The notes beneath the pieces are model-generated. The model saw nothing but the letters and a program-made list of their open reading frames with translations. It ran no database searches and was not told the DNA's origin. Shown one piece after another: positions 43,970 through 54,340 of a DNA stretch of 64,000 nt. Source of the DNA: Viola odorata (taxonomy: Eukaryota > Streptophyta > Magnoliopsida > Malpighiales > Violaceae); contig OY829538.1 in assembly GCA_963691705.1 (NCBI GenBank), positions 17,634,443-17,698,442 of the forward strand. The letters are read 5' to 3'. Every line of letters starts with the position of its first letter. Within the stretch, counting starts at the first letter, position 1. The translations under genes were made by a program, and so were the position numbers.

Positions 43970-44405
43970 CTGTCCATGTCTGGTATCTTAGGTGAGGGTC
44001 CTTTCCCCTTTATAGCGATATGCCTGCGGGATATTCGAGTTTCTTTGTTTGTTTCGATACGGCAAAGATCGATTGAACTGATAGGCAGCTCATAGGTCTG
44101 GGGCTTTCCTCCGAGCCAACGGATTCCGGTCTTCGTACTTGTCCAAAGTCCCTTCCCCAGGGGGCGTCAAGGAATCAGCGAGAGACGCCGCTAACTAGTT
44201 CAGCTCCGCTAGGGTGTCACTTTCGCCTAGCGGTTTTAAACTGCCTGGGTCATCGGCAGTGTTCAGAAGGTTATAACTCGTCCGTGTTGTGGGGGAGTTG
44301 TCGATGCTGACGGGTCACTGTTGATGTCGCCGCGGGCAGCAACTAGGTCCTCAAGGGGGTTTCGAGAACATGCGGGACCTTTCTTTCCTTTCCGCTCATG
44401 GAGTC

Positions 44406-44590
44406 AGCGATATTGATGCGGTTTTACGCCATTGGCTACCCACAATTTGTGCGGCTTTATACCACCAGATACCTGCGATATCGGCGAGGTTTTACGCTGC
44501 TAGGAGCCACCTGCGACATCGACGCGGCCTTACACTGTGGATACCTACAATTGCGCGGTTTTTACGCCGTAGCTACCTGGGATGTCGCGC
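44406..44590. repeat. Degenerate 32-38-bp minisatellite
   Basis: About five and a half units built on 'GCGAYATCGRCGCGGTTTTA' and ending 'GCTACC'. Lies upstream of the accessory ORF at 44825. Confidence 0.6.
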
Positions 44591-44760
44591 TCCTTCACGT
44601 TTTCCAGAACTTCTATCTCGTGCTCCTTTCGAGTACCGGCATCCTTAGTAGTATGCTGACGGCGATCCTTGTTTCCGTAGCAGGTCCATCGGTCTTAGAG
44701 GGCAACGGGATGGCTCGTCTTTTGAGGACTTCTCCTTTCAAAAGGCCCATTTTCTCGGAG

Positions 44761-44770
44761 CCTATAAATC
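44761..44770 (+). promoter_or_regulatory. TATA box upstream of accessory ORF a
   Basis: CCTATAAATC, 63 bp upstream of the ATG at 44825, with no earlier ATG between. Confidence 0.55.
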
Positions 44771-44824
44771 TGAGAGCTTTCTCTACTCAAGTTCATCTCA
44801 TCTTTTCCTTTCACAATCTGCATC

Positions 44825-45202
44825 ATGGATCATTTGACCAAAAATTTTCTCCTGTCCAAGGGCCATACTCTCAAGAACCTCAATGATGGAGACGTCGGGT
44901 TCCTGGAGAACATGCTGATCAAGACCTCTGAGGACATCTTGGAGTTGCAAGGGATGCTGACCCCACTTTATTCCAGGCTGGGAGCTACATCTCTGGAGGA
45001 TTTCAGTCTTTTAGAGAGCGTATCGAAGTTGGCCACCTCCATCGCTCGGATTCAAGTGGTGATCGCCATGCTGCAGCAACGTAAGGACATGCTGGGGTGC
45101 TGCTTAAGGGGAATGAGGGTCACCTCTGCTGACCTAACTCTGGTCATGGACTCCCTGAGAGACATTCCCGACATACCCGAGGATGTTGGTTCTGACGCCT
45201 GA
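44825..45202 (+). CDS. Accessory ORF a of Tat-type retrotransposon, 125 aa, unknown
   Basis: The protein starts MDHLTKNFLLSKGHTL and is mostly helical, with leucine-rich heptad-like spacing at residues 20-105 and an acidic end. I recognise no family, catalytic motif, signal peptide or membrane segment. It is antisense to the pol genes of the same element, has its own TATA box 63 bp upstream, and is the first of four plus-strand ORFs. GC content and codon use resemble the other element genes. Its role is unknown; it could be a partner of the larger accessory proteins. Confidence 0.5.
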   Translation: MDHLTKNFLLSKGHTLKNLNDGDVGFLENMLIKTSEDILELQGMLTPLYSRLGATSLEDFSLLESVSKLATSIARIQVVIAMLQQRKDMLGCCLRGMRVTSADLTLVMDSLRDIPDIPEDVGSDA

Positions 45203-45366
45203 CGGAAATTTAGATTTGCACTCCAAGTTGTACACGTGTCGGTTCTCAAGAGTCATGTTGGGTGATCGAAAAGCTTTTTCCCCCTCATTTGGCTATTTAA
45301 TAGGATTCTTTCTCCCATTTCCGTTCATCTTTTTCTTTTTCCCCTTGACAAGTTGCCTGTGATCTC

Positions 45367-45669
45367 ATGGCTGATTCTCATTTTTTAGATACTGCTGCTC
45401 GGGATTCTCCGCCAACTCCTCCGACTTCGCCTGATTCAGGCAATCCTCCTCCGTCGCCTCCATGGAGGTCGTTTGTCCGCCGGCAGGGTTGTAAGAGGTT
45501 GAAGAAAAATATCTCAAAGGTGTCTGAACCGCCTTTTAATTCCCCGGTCCTTTCTGTTCAAAAGGGGGATGAACAATCTCTTCTTCCTCGTGATTCACCA
45601 AAAATTGCCCTCTCTGCCTGCTCAGGGGTTGAAGCGATGAAGCCAGTCGCCGAGGAGGAGTCCATCTGA
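45367..45669 (+). CDS. Accessory ORF b, 100 aa, proline-rich, unknown
   Basis: The N-terminal 35 residues are Pro/Ser/Asp-rich ('PPTPPTSPDSGNPPPSPPW'), followed by a basic patch 'VRRQGCKRLKKNI'. No domain is known. A TATA-like TATTTAATAGG lies at about 45294. It sits between ORF a and the large ORF c, on the strand opposite to pol. It may be a truncated relative of the low-complexity middle of ORFs c and d. Confidence 0.4.
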   Translation: MADSHFLDTAARDSPPTPPTSPDSGNPPPSPPWRSFVRRQGCKRLKKNISKVSEPPFNSPVLSVQKGDEQSLLPRDSPKIALSACSGVEAMKPVAEEESI

Positions 45670-46060
45670 TCGATGATACACGTAGGAAAGAGGGTTGATG
45701 AGCCTTTTCCTCCCGTTAGCAGGGAGCTATCCTTTTCGGATGATGATGTAGTTTATTGTTATGGTATCTCTTGGTCTGATGGCGATTAGTTTAACTTGTC
45801 TTGCCTCTTTGTAGATGTCGTATGGCTTTTTGAAAATAAGATAACGCTTCATTTTCCTTTTGTTCTCCTATCACCTTCTCGCGCCATTTCTTTAAACATC
45901 AAGGGTTGCCGTGGAGGGATACCTGTCGCTGGGTGTGGCCGTCTTTCGGTCTTTAGTCAGTAACTATTTTCTCCCAGAGACATAATTGACTGTCCACGCG
46001 TCGCTTTCTGCTCCACATGTGTTTCACTTTTACAGGTTGTCTTCTTCTTCAAGTTTGACC

Positions 46061-46069
46061 TTTATAAGG
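46061..46069 (+). promoter_or_regulatory. TATA box upstream of accessory ORF c
   Basis: TTTATAAGG. The first ATG downstream of the predicted transcript start is the one at 46259. Confidence 0.5.
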
Positions 46070-46258
46070 GAACCGTCATTCTCTTTTATTACTTTTGTCA
46101 ATATTTCAAAAATTTTCACACTTTCTTTTTCTCCTGTGCTTCTCCCCGCTCAAGAGAAGTTTCTGCAACTGCTCACCGGCGCCGACAACCTGTTTACTGG
46201 CTTTTTGTTCCAGGTATTCTGTTCTTCTCTCATCGTAGTTTTATTTTTCCCGTCCCTT

Positions 46259-48472
46259 ATGTCTCATATTAAAGCCTCGGCGAGTGCCGAAAATCCCATA
46301 GATCTCGAGGCTCGAAGAGCTCGTAGTATTTTTGATTGTAATGAAGTTTTGAAGGCGGAATTAGAGGAGAACGGTATCACCTTCCCCTTGGGCTGCCGCC
46401 CTCATATTCCTACGAAGGATATTCAGCTTCATGATGCCATGTGGGGAACGTTCTGGGTGGTTTATTTCAAGATGTTCCTCTACGGATTTCATCTCCCCAT
46501 TCATACTTCTCTGATGAAGCTGCTAAATCATTACGATCTCAATCCCGTTCAAATAACCCCGTCCTCCTGGTGCGGGATTTATGCCTTCCTTCGCTCATGC
46601 GAGATGAAGCATATTTTCACTCCCTCCCTCGATCTGTTCCACACATTTTTCAGCTTGAGTTGTCGCGACTGCCTGGTGGATATCACCCCAAGATGGAATG
46701 ATGCCATCGTGCAATTTTTCTGGCGGAACTTTCAAGGTTTTGAGGACAACGTGGGCAACTGGAAAAATAGCTTCTTCACCCTTCGCCTGTCGTCCCGCTG
46801 GTGGCGCGGGGGTTTTAACAGAGAGATTTCCAGCGCTGCTTGGAAAAAACCAGAAGTACTATCTAGCATTGACGTGTCCCATGTTACCGCCCTGTTAGAA
46901 ATAGAAGGGCCTTTCTGCATTCGAGAATTTGCTCGGTTCAGACCCTTGAAAGAGTGTGTCGTTGGTGAGTTTTTCTTTTGCCATGTTATTACTTTGATTT
47001 GCTTGCTGCATTAACATGCTTCGCTGGCAGGTGGCGCTGAGGGTCGTTCCTCCAGGGAGAATAACGCTCCTCTGAACGTGGTGCCGCTTCAGACGTTACC
47101 TCCTTCTCCACCGCCTGAAAGCTCCATCCATCCGACTATTTCGCCAAGGAAAAGGAGAGTTAAGACCGTCGCAACACGCAGTGCTTCCGCTCAACCTTCT
47201 CGTTTTCTTGAGAATTGGTTGCCGCCTCGGGGCAGGGGAGTGACTCTGAGTTGTCCTGTGACGGAAATAGCTGACAGTGATAGCGAGAGCATGAATGCCG
47301 GTTCTGAACTACGTCACGCCACCATCGCCCAACGAATGAAGCTTCGGGCGAGAAAAAATGATTCCGCGGCGGAGTCAACCGAGGACGATAGTGAAGAGAT
47401 GGCTGCCGAGACGGAGCGTCTCCGAAAGAAAATCCGAAAAGAGAAGACTGGTCCACCGGTTCCTCCCTTAAGGGAAGTTAACGCAGTTCCTACCGCGGAG
47501 GTTGACACCTCTCATGCCGCGAGTACCTCGCAAGTAGCGGAGGTTGTCAAGGTGTCTCCTGCCATTCCTTCCAAAGCTAATGAGGTTTCAGCGGCGGTGG
47601 ATTCACCCTTGCCGCCTGGTGGCCCTGGTTCTCCGATCTCTTCCTGTATTCCGGATGTGACCGTGCCAGTTTCGAATCCAAGTGTTCCTCCTGAACCTTC
47701 CCCAAGGAAACCTCAACCCTTATTCCTTTCTTCAATTTTGGGCATTGGTAATTCCGCAAAAAGTTGTTCTCCTCCCTATATCGCCAATCTTTCCCCTCAA
47801 AGTCCTCAAGGAAATGTCACATACCAGCTGGATCTGTCATCTTTTGGGACTAATGGGCTTCGCGCTTTAGGGATATCGGATCCGCTATCGCGAGACGAGC
47901 CAGTAGGTTCTATAGTGGGCCAGATGTTCAGTTCTTCGAAGGACAAGGAAGAGGTCCTGCAACATCCCCCTGAAGTTCAGCACTCACGCCTTCTGAATGA
48001 CATGTTGGCCAGCTTCCGCGAGCTGCACTATTTTCTCGAGGATCAGAGCGACAAAGTTCGGTGCTCTCCCGGTTCGAAAGAACAATTAGATGCCGCCCTG
48101 GCGAAGGTAACAGAGCTGTCAAAGCTTCAAGATCGAACCCGGGCAGAGTTGAACGAGTGTCGCGCCGAGCTTGCGCGAGAAAAATCAAAAGGAAAGGCTA
48201 AGATAGAACTGCTGGAGGCGGAATTGGTGGCGGCCGACAAAAGGAACTCTTTCCTTCGTGAAGAGATATCGTCCCATGACGCGGATTTGGCCAAGGTACC
48301 CTCGAAGATAGCCGGGTGGAAAGACAAGATCCTAGAAGCCTGTATCGCAGGATTTATGGATCTCCATCGCCAGGGAACTGTTGACCCGTCTAAGTTGGCT
48401 GATTACGCCTCCAAGAAGATAAAAGATTTAAGCGAAAGCGAGGGAGATCTTCTTTCCTTCAGAGAGGAGTAG
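46259..48472 (+). CDS. Accessory ORF c: 'putative gypsy type transposon' (Transposase_28-type) protein, spliced
   Basis: Exons 46259-46964 and 47031-48472 join across a 66-nt GT-AG intron to 715 codons without a stop. Residues about 40-235 match the plant Transposase_28-type domain ('YDLNPVQITPSSWCGIYAFL', 'WKNSFFTLRL', 'WWRGGFNREI'). The middle (about 240-480) is Ser/Pro-rich with a basic segment 'RLRKKIRKEK'; the end (about 590-715) is a long coiled coil. Despite the family name no catalytic DDE residues are evident. Such ORFs are known as additional genes in Tat-lineage Ty3 elements, role unknown. It is antisense to pol and homologous over its whole length to ORF d. It looks intact, unlike pol. 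Confidence 0.7.
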
Positions 48473-48954
48473 GGAAAAGGTGGCTGCGATATCCGTGCCA
48501 ACCAATGAATGGTCGAGGCTGACCCTTTAGAGGATTTTTCTCTTTATTTGCTTTTTCTGTCTTGTAATAACGTCTTATCGCGCAACGATATCTGTACTTT
48601 ATAATAACTGATCTTCATTTCGCTTTTCCGCGTTATCTCGAAAGCTGCCGGCTTTGTTAACGCCATTCTGCCTTATCTCCATTATTGCAATATCGCTTTT
48701 GTCTAATTCCAGAAAATCACTTCTGCTTTTCAGTGCATTTAATGCTCACGATCCTCTCATTAATGCGGGAGGAAAATCGTGACAGTACAGACACATTGCT
48801 TTTTTTGTGACGCCACGGGCTAGTGTGCTCTAGAATTTTAGCAAAATCGAAGCGTTGTCGCACTTCTCTAGGATTGTACTCATTGCTTGAGTCTATTCCT
48901 TGTGACGCTCTCACACAACGACTGCAGCCTCCGTCGTTTCCTTTGACCACTAGG

Positions 48955-48964
48955 GTTATAAAAA
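48955..48964 (+). promoter_or_regulatory. TATA box upstream of accessory ORF d
   Basis: GTTATAAAAA. The first ATG after it is the ORF d start at 49131. Confidence 0.55.
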
Positions 48965-49130
48965 CCAACACTTATTTCTTCTCTTACTTTTGTCATTCTG
49001 CTTTCCTCATACTCTCTCTAGCCGTCTTATTTTCTTTCCACCATTCAAGGCTCTCGAAGTGCTTTTTTCCTAAAGGTATTTCCTATTTTCTTCCATCGTT
49101 TTCTTCGTCTTTACTTTTTTATTTTCTGCC

Positions 49131-51461
49131 ATGGCCAAGACTCGCCGCCCTGAGTCAAAGTCTGCCGATGAGAAAAAGATGGATATTATGGCTAGCAGTA
49201 TCACCTCTAAAATCGCTCTCAATGAGCATTTAGCCGCACATAATGCTGTTGTCCCTGACAGTTATAAGGCCACCGTTGCCCCTGAGTCGATACGCTTGAA
49301 CAACATTTTGACGGGTAAGCGTAGGGTTCTGTATGCACAAATGTTCCGTTATGGTTTCCGGCTTCCCATCGACCCTTTCATAAAACAGTTGCTTGTTGCC
49401 TGCGATTTGAATCCCGTTCAATTAGCCCCAAATGCATATTGCTGTGTTTATGCCTTTCTGGAACTTTGTAAATATAAGGGGATTACTTCTCCTTCTCTTT
49501 TGTTGCTTAAATCTATTTTTAAGCTGATGAAGTGTGGGGGTGTGATAACGATATCGCCCCGTTATGACGATGACTCACTCAAGTCCTTTACTTGGAAACT
49601 CCTTCACATTGAGTCTTTCGTCGATGCTTGGAAAAAGGAGTTCTTTGTGATAAATCTTCCCGAAGCTCCTGGTTCCTGGTGGCGATCTGGGTTTAACCAA
49701 GACATCAAGGATAACGTCTGGGGCCGGCCGGAGAGCCTTCCTCCGCGTGAACAAGGCTGGCTAGACAAATTGCTTCAACTGGAAATCAGCGTTCACATCC
49801 GTTATGTGGCGTGCGGGGCTGATATCAAGGACTGCGTTAGACGTGAGTGTCGTGTCGCTTCCTTCCTTACTATCGCTGATACTAATGCTAAATTTATTTT
49901 GCGATCATGCAGTGACGGATCCCAATTACAAGCCTGAAAATGTTAGGAGACGACTAAAAAGGGCCCAGGAGAGAGAAGAAAAAGAAAGGGCCGCCTCCAC
50001 GGGAGCTACTGATAACCCAACTGTACTACCGACTGCTTCCGTGAGCCTTGCTCAAGTATCCTCTTCCTCAGCTGGTGAGGGAAATACCGACATCCCTTCA
50101 GGTATCCCCATCATGACCGTCGCTGCCCCTCATGCTCAACCATCTTCTTCTAAAGTCCCTAAGTCCCTTGCCAAAGGAAAAAGGAAGAAAAGAACGAGAA
50201 GTGTTGCCGCTCTCACTCCTTCTCCGGACGCGACAGCCTCTTCTGAAGCGCCTCCTCTTAACACTGCTGTCGTGAGTGTACTTTTTGACTGCGATTTATC
50301 TTGGGTTCTTTGTAGGATACTATTGTTGTTTCCGCATCCCCCCTAGGCGATATGGATATGGGTTATGTGCTGGGTGGTTCCAAGAAAAGATCTCGACCGG
50401 AGGGTGAAGGTGGAAACTTATCCTCAACTATCGCTACCACGGAAGTCCAATCTGACAGCGTCTTCGTGTCTACGGGCGTTCCCCAGAATCACCCTTCTGA
50501 GTTTCTGGTGAACATGGGTACAGCGGAGTCCTTTCGGGCTTCGCCCAATTCTTTTGGTGGACCTATTCACTCATATGGTCCTAACTTGTACTACCAAGAA
50601 GGTTTACAGGACTTTTCGGGCTACCATCCTCACGGTTCCTATGTCGTCCAAGGGGGCCCTTCTACACAGGTTCGCCCTCCTGTTCCTTTGGCATTTGTCC
50701 CTTCAAGCGTTCCTTTGTCGCAACGCTCTAGCGAGGGGGCCACCGCCTTCGACTTTGCTGCGGATCTAAGCTCATCGAGTGAGCCCGACACCGTGACTCA
50801 CCAAGTGGGCTTATATGATTTTCGTAATACAGGCTTAGCGGCTATCGGAGGCGATGGCTCGGATGAGGTTTCTGCTTTCTTAGCGGCCCAGATATTATCG
50901 TCTACTACCGAACGGGAAGCTTTCCTCTCTAAGGTTGATGACGACAAAGCGAATTCGCTACGCTCTAGTCTCTTTACCAATTTTATAAAATTTTATTACT
51001 GGACATAGCACATACAACGTCAGGCTGCCTCTCTTACCGCGTCCCTTTCTGAACTTTCACGAGAACGAAATGAGAAGAATAAGTTTCTGGAGGAACGCAC
51101 TCGATTATTACTGGCCCAGCAGGAACTGAAAGGGCAAGCGTCGACCCTTGATGCTGCCCTGACAGCGGAAAGAGCCAAGAATGCCGTCCTGGAAGAAGAG
51201 AAGTCGTCCTTGATAAGGGAGAAAACTGCCTTGGAGGAGAAGAAGGCCGTTCTGGAAGAGGAGTCAGCCGATAAGAGTCTGTGGCATATCGAGCGGACTG
51301 CCGCTATTTTGGTTGAATGCTTCGAGGAGGTCCATGGGGTTGATGCATACAAAGGTGACGAGGTCACGAAGGCTTTCAAGCAGAAGTCTGCTGATCTCAA
51401 CGAAGCGGGCTTTCACCGAGCTAAGGCAGAGGGTTGGAAACGAAGGAACCCCGAGGGCTGA
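49131..51461 (+). pseudogene. Accessory ORF d: paralogue of ORF c, spliced, one in-frame TAG
   Basis: Exons 49131-49842, 49913-50271 and 50316-51461 join in frame (introns of 70 and 44 nt, both GT-AG) to about 738 codons. A single TAG at 51006-51008 interrupts just before the coiled coil. The N-terminal domain parallels ORF c ('CDLNPVQLAPNAYCCVYAFL', 'WKKEFFVINL', 'WWRSGFNQDI'). The middle holds 'KGKRKKRTR' and Ser/Pro stretches. A shared block 'YDF.NTGLAAIG...AAQILSST' corresponds to 'GTNGLRALGI...GQMFSSS' in ORF c. The end is a charged coiled coil. The stop could be a recent mutation, or part of a further small intron. Antisense to pol. Confidence 0.65.
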
Positions 51462-52036
51462 CGCACCCCAAAACTTTCGTCGCCTTTCCGTAGTCCTTAG
51501 GAATTGCCAAGCTTTTTGTTTTCTGCTTCCGCGACATTATTGTTTTGACCCTTAGAATTCGTGACCTTTCAAAGGCACTTTCATGTATTTAAAAAGTTTA
51601 TATCTTTACTGCGGCCTTTCCTTTTCTTTAATTTTCACCTTTTGAAATTCCCTCGGTGCTGTTATCACCCTGATAACATAGTGCGTTTATTCTTTCGAGT
51701 AGGCTCCTAGCGTTTTGTCAACAGAAAGCGTTGTAGTCAGTATCGGGTTGGCTTTCCCGATGAGCCTCATAATATCGCCACTTGTGCGATCGTCAATCTT
51801 TCCGCTGCTCGAAAAGTATTTTGCACATTCTTAATTGTAAATCATTAGTAACATAACATGTCATAGGAGACAGTAATTACCCGTAGGAGCCTTTCTGCTG
51901 CCATCATAGGGCGTTAGCATGGAAACCGCGCAAATCACTTTATCAGCTCTATACTTCACCAGGGATTACGCATCTGATTAATAGCTGGAATTTTGCGATT
52001 CTTCGCGTTTCCATCTTTCCACGATCGGCTTGGAAA

Positions 52037-52480
52037 GTGCCTCATCTTAGTGAGCCGTCGGATCGGGACATGCCGTCACAAGGATAGGACTTTTCACTTT
52101 CAGGCGTTGTCCTCGCGTTTAGAATCATGCCCTCACTTGATGAACCGACTACACTAGTCCGGTCACTAAGATAGGGCTTTTCGTTTCTAGGACGGAGTTA
52201 CTATTTCCTTGGGGCGTGCCTTGTCTTGGTGGGCTGTCTCCACGAGAACAGTCAGTACAAGAAAAGGACTTTTCACTCCCAAGGATACCGGGTAATGCCC
52301 TCACTTAGTGAGCCATCTGATCAGGACCGGCCATCACAAGGATATGACTTTTCACTCCCGGGAGCGTTAGGGATCTTTCAATCCCAACGCTAGTTCAAGG
52401 CGTGCTGGGTCGTGCCCTCACTTAGTGAGCCGTCTGATCAGGACCGACCATCACAAGGGTAGGACTTTTCACTCCCAGGA
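52037..52480. repeat. Five-module repeat array between convergent gene sets
   Basis: Modules of about 66-71 bp at 52037-52104, 52126-52191, 52215-52284, 52294-52362 and 52411-52479 share GTGAGCCGTC...GATCAGGACC and end GGACTTTTCACTCCCAGG. Modules 4 and 5 are closest; 2 and 3 are most diverged. Spacers vary (about 10-50 bp). The array lies between the 3' end of ORF d and the 3' end of pol. Confidence 0.85.
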
Positions 52481-52586
52481 TCCCCCTTTTTTATCTGCAC
52501 AAAAGCAACCACGAACACCCAAGAAAGCTCTCTTTTCGAGCGTTAGCTAAGGTTAGGGTTGGCATCAGTCAAAGGTGCAGATAAAA

Positions 52587-53999
52587 TCAAGTTCTAGGAT
52601 AATATAATTTCAAACGAGCGATGTTCCAAGAGTTGGATAAGGGAGTACCATCGAGTGTCTCCAGATGATAGGCTCCTTTTCCGATAACGCGGGCAACATG
52701 ATACGGCCCCTCCCAGTTTAGACTGAGTTTCCCCATGCGTTGACCAGCCACTCGCTTGTCTCTAAGCACCAGGTCGCCTGTCTTTAGCAACCGTTCTTTG
52801 ACGTGCCTGTTATGATAACGAGCCATCTTTCGCTTGTAATGTTGCGTTTTCAGGAGGGTTTCTTCTCGGACCTCCGGTAACGCGTCAAGGTTAGCCCGTA
52901 ACCTTTCCTCATTCAGCTCCTTCCGAAAGTGAGCCACTCGCAAACTCATGGTCCCGATTTCTACCGGCGTAACAGCCTCGGTCCCGAAGGCCAATGCGAA
53001 AGGTGTTTCTCCAGTACTGGTTTTTACCGTCATGCGGTACGCCCACATCACATATGGCAGCTCGTCGGCCCACTTCTTTTTAGACCCCTCTAGGTTTTTC
53101 TTAATACCGCTGAGGATGCTCCGGTTGGTCACTTCCACCTATCCATTGGTTTGCGGGTGAGCCACGGAAGAGTATCGCTGCTCAATCCCGAATTCTGAGC
53201 ATTGGTCTTTGAAGAATTGACTGGTGAACTGTGTTCCATTATCGCTGACTAGGATACGGGGTACGCTGAACCTCATAATAACTTGGTGTTTGAAGAAACG
53301 CCAAGTTTTCTCCGCCGTGATATTGGCGACCGCTTCAGCTTCCGCCCACTTCGTAAAGTAGTCCACTGCCACTATTACAAATTTCAGTTGGGACCTTGCC
53401 TTTGGAAATGGGCCCAAGATATCGATCCCCCATTTAGCAAAAGGACAAGGAGCGATAATCTCAGATATTTCGGTGGCAGGACGTCGAGGAATTTTGGAGA
53501 ACTCCTGACACTTCGAGCAAGTTCGCACGTAGTTGTGGCAATCTCTCCGGATGGTGGGCCAGTAGAATCCAGATCTGAAAACTTGTGCAGCCAAGGTGCC
53601 ACCCGACACATGCATACCGCACACTCCCTCGTGGATTTCGCGCAAGGTGTGAACACCTTCTTGCTCCGTTATACATTTGGCAGCTGGGTGAGAAAAGCAC
53701 CTCCGAACCAAGTCCCTGTCATAGTATGTACAGCGAGCTGCCTGTTTCAGCACCCTTTTCTTTTCAGCGATATCCACAGGTAGTTCTTCGTATTTCAAGT
53801 ATTTGATTACGGGAACCCGCCAGTCATCCTCGAGTTCTTCCACACACAGAGACGTTTGATCTTCCATGAAAGAAGGTACGGATAACTCACGGTAATACAC
53901 CCCTTCGGGTATAGACGCTTCCGGGTTTGCTGCCAGCTTAGCGAGACTGTCGGCTTCAGCGTTGTCCTCTTGGGGAATGTGCTCAAAGTTGACTTGCAT
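52587..53999 (-). pseudogene. Tat-type integrase
   Basis: In two frames, continuous apart from one stop, it encodes the HHCC zinc domain ('HTLREIHEGVCGMHV', 'CHNYVRTCSKCQ'), the DDE core ('WGIDILGPFPKA', 'LVSDNGTQFTSQFF', then E in 'VEVTNRS') and the C-terminal 'KLSLNWEGPYHV' region. A TAG at 53139-53141 replaces the Gln of the usual 'HPQTNGQVE'. Integrase would insert element DNA into chromosomes. A frameshift separates it from the upstream RNase H. Non-functional as it stands. Confidence 0.88.
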
Positions 54000-54340
54000 G
54001 CCTTCTTTATTTCCAACAGCTTTCGCATTACCTTTGCGAGGTACTGGACCATGATGGGCTCCCGAGCCTGAGAGCGCCCCAAGACCTTGTCGATTACTAG
54101 TTTGGAGTCACCACAAATTTTTAGACGCAGGTCTCCTGTTCTTCCGGTATCGTGCCTTCCTTTGGAAGAAAGGCTTCTCCCTATCCTGAGTCCGGCTAGT
54201 AACGCCTCGTATTCCGCCGTATTATTGGATAATGGCTGTAGGATTCGGATGGCGTATTGTATTCGTATATCGTGCGGCCCATTTATGAAGATTCCTGCTC
54301 CAGCCAATTCTTGGTTTTTAGCTCAATCTACATGGACGAT
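53807..54340 (-). pseudogene. Second (archaeal-type) RNase H of Tat lineage
   Basis: 'NNTAEYEALLAGLRIG' and 'GDSKLVIDKV' carry the catalytic Glu and Asp of an archaeal-type RNase H. This extra domain after the usual RNase H is the mark of the Tat lineage. Two stops (TAG where Trp, TGA where Gly are usual) break its start near 54310-54340, and the end runs out of frame near 53999. Confidence 0.8.

Noticed and set aside
45986..46258. Longer start for accessory ORF c (342-codon ORF from 45986)
   Set aside because: The upstream part lies before or at the TATA box and is low-complexity; 46259 is the first ATG after the probable transcript start and precedes the conserved domain.
47160..47759. Minus-strand ORFs opposite accessory ORF c
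   Set aside because: Shadows of the real plus-strand reading frame; Pro/Ser-rich without domain.
52037..52480. CRISPR-like array of repeats and spacers
   Set aside because: Modules are 66-71 bp, diverged, with uneven spacers, in a plant retrotransposon; no cas genes.
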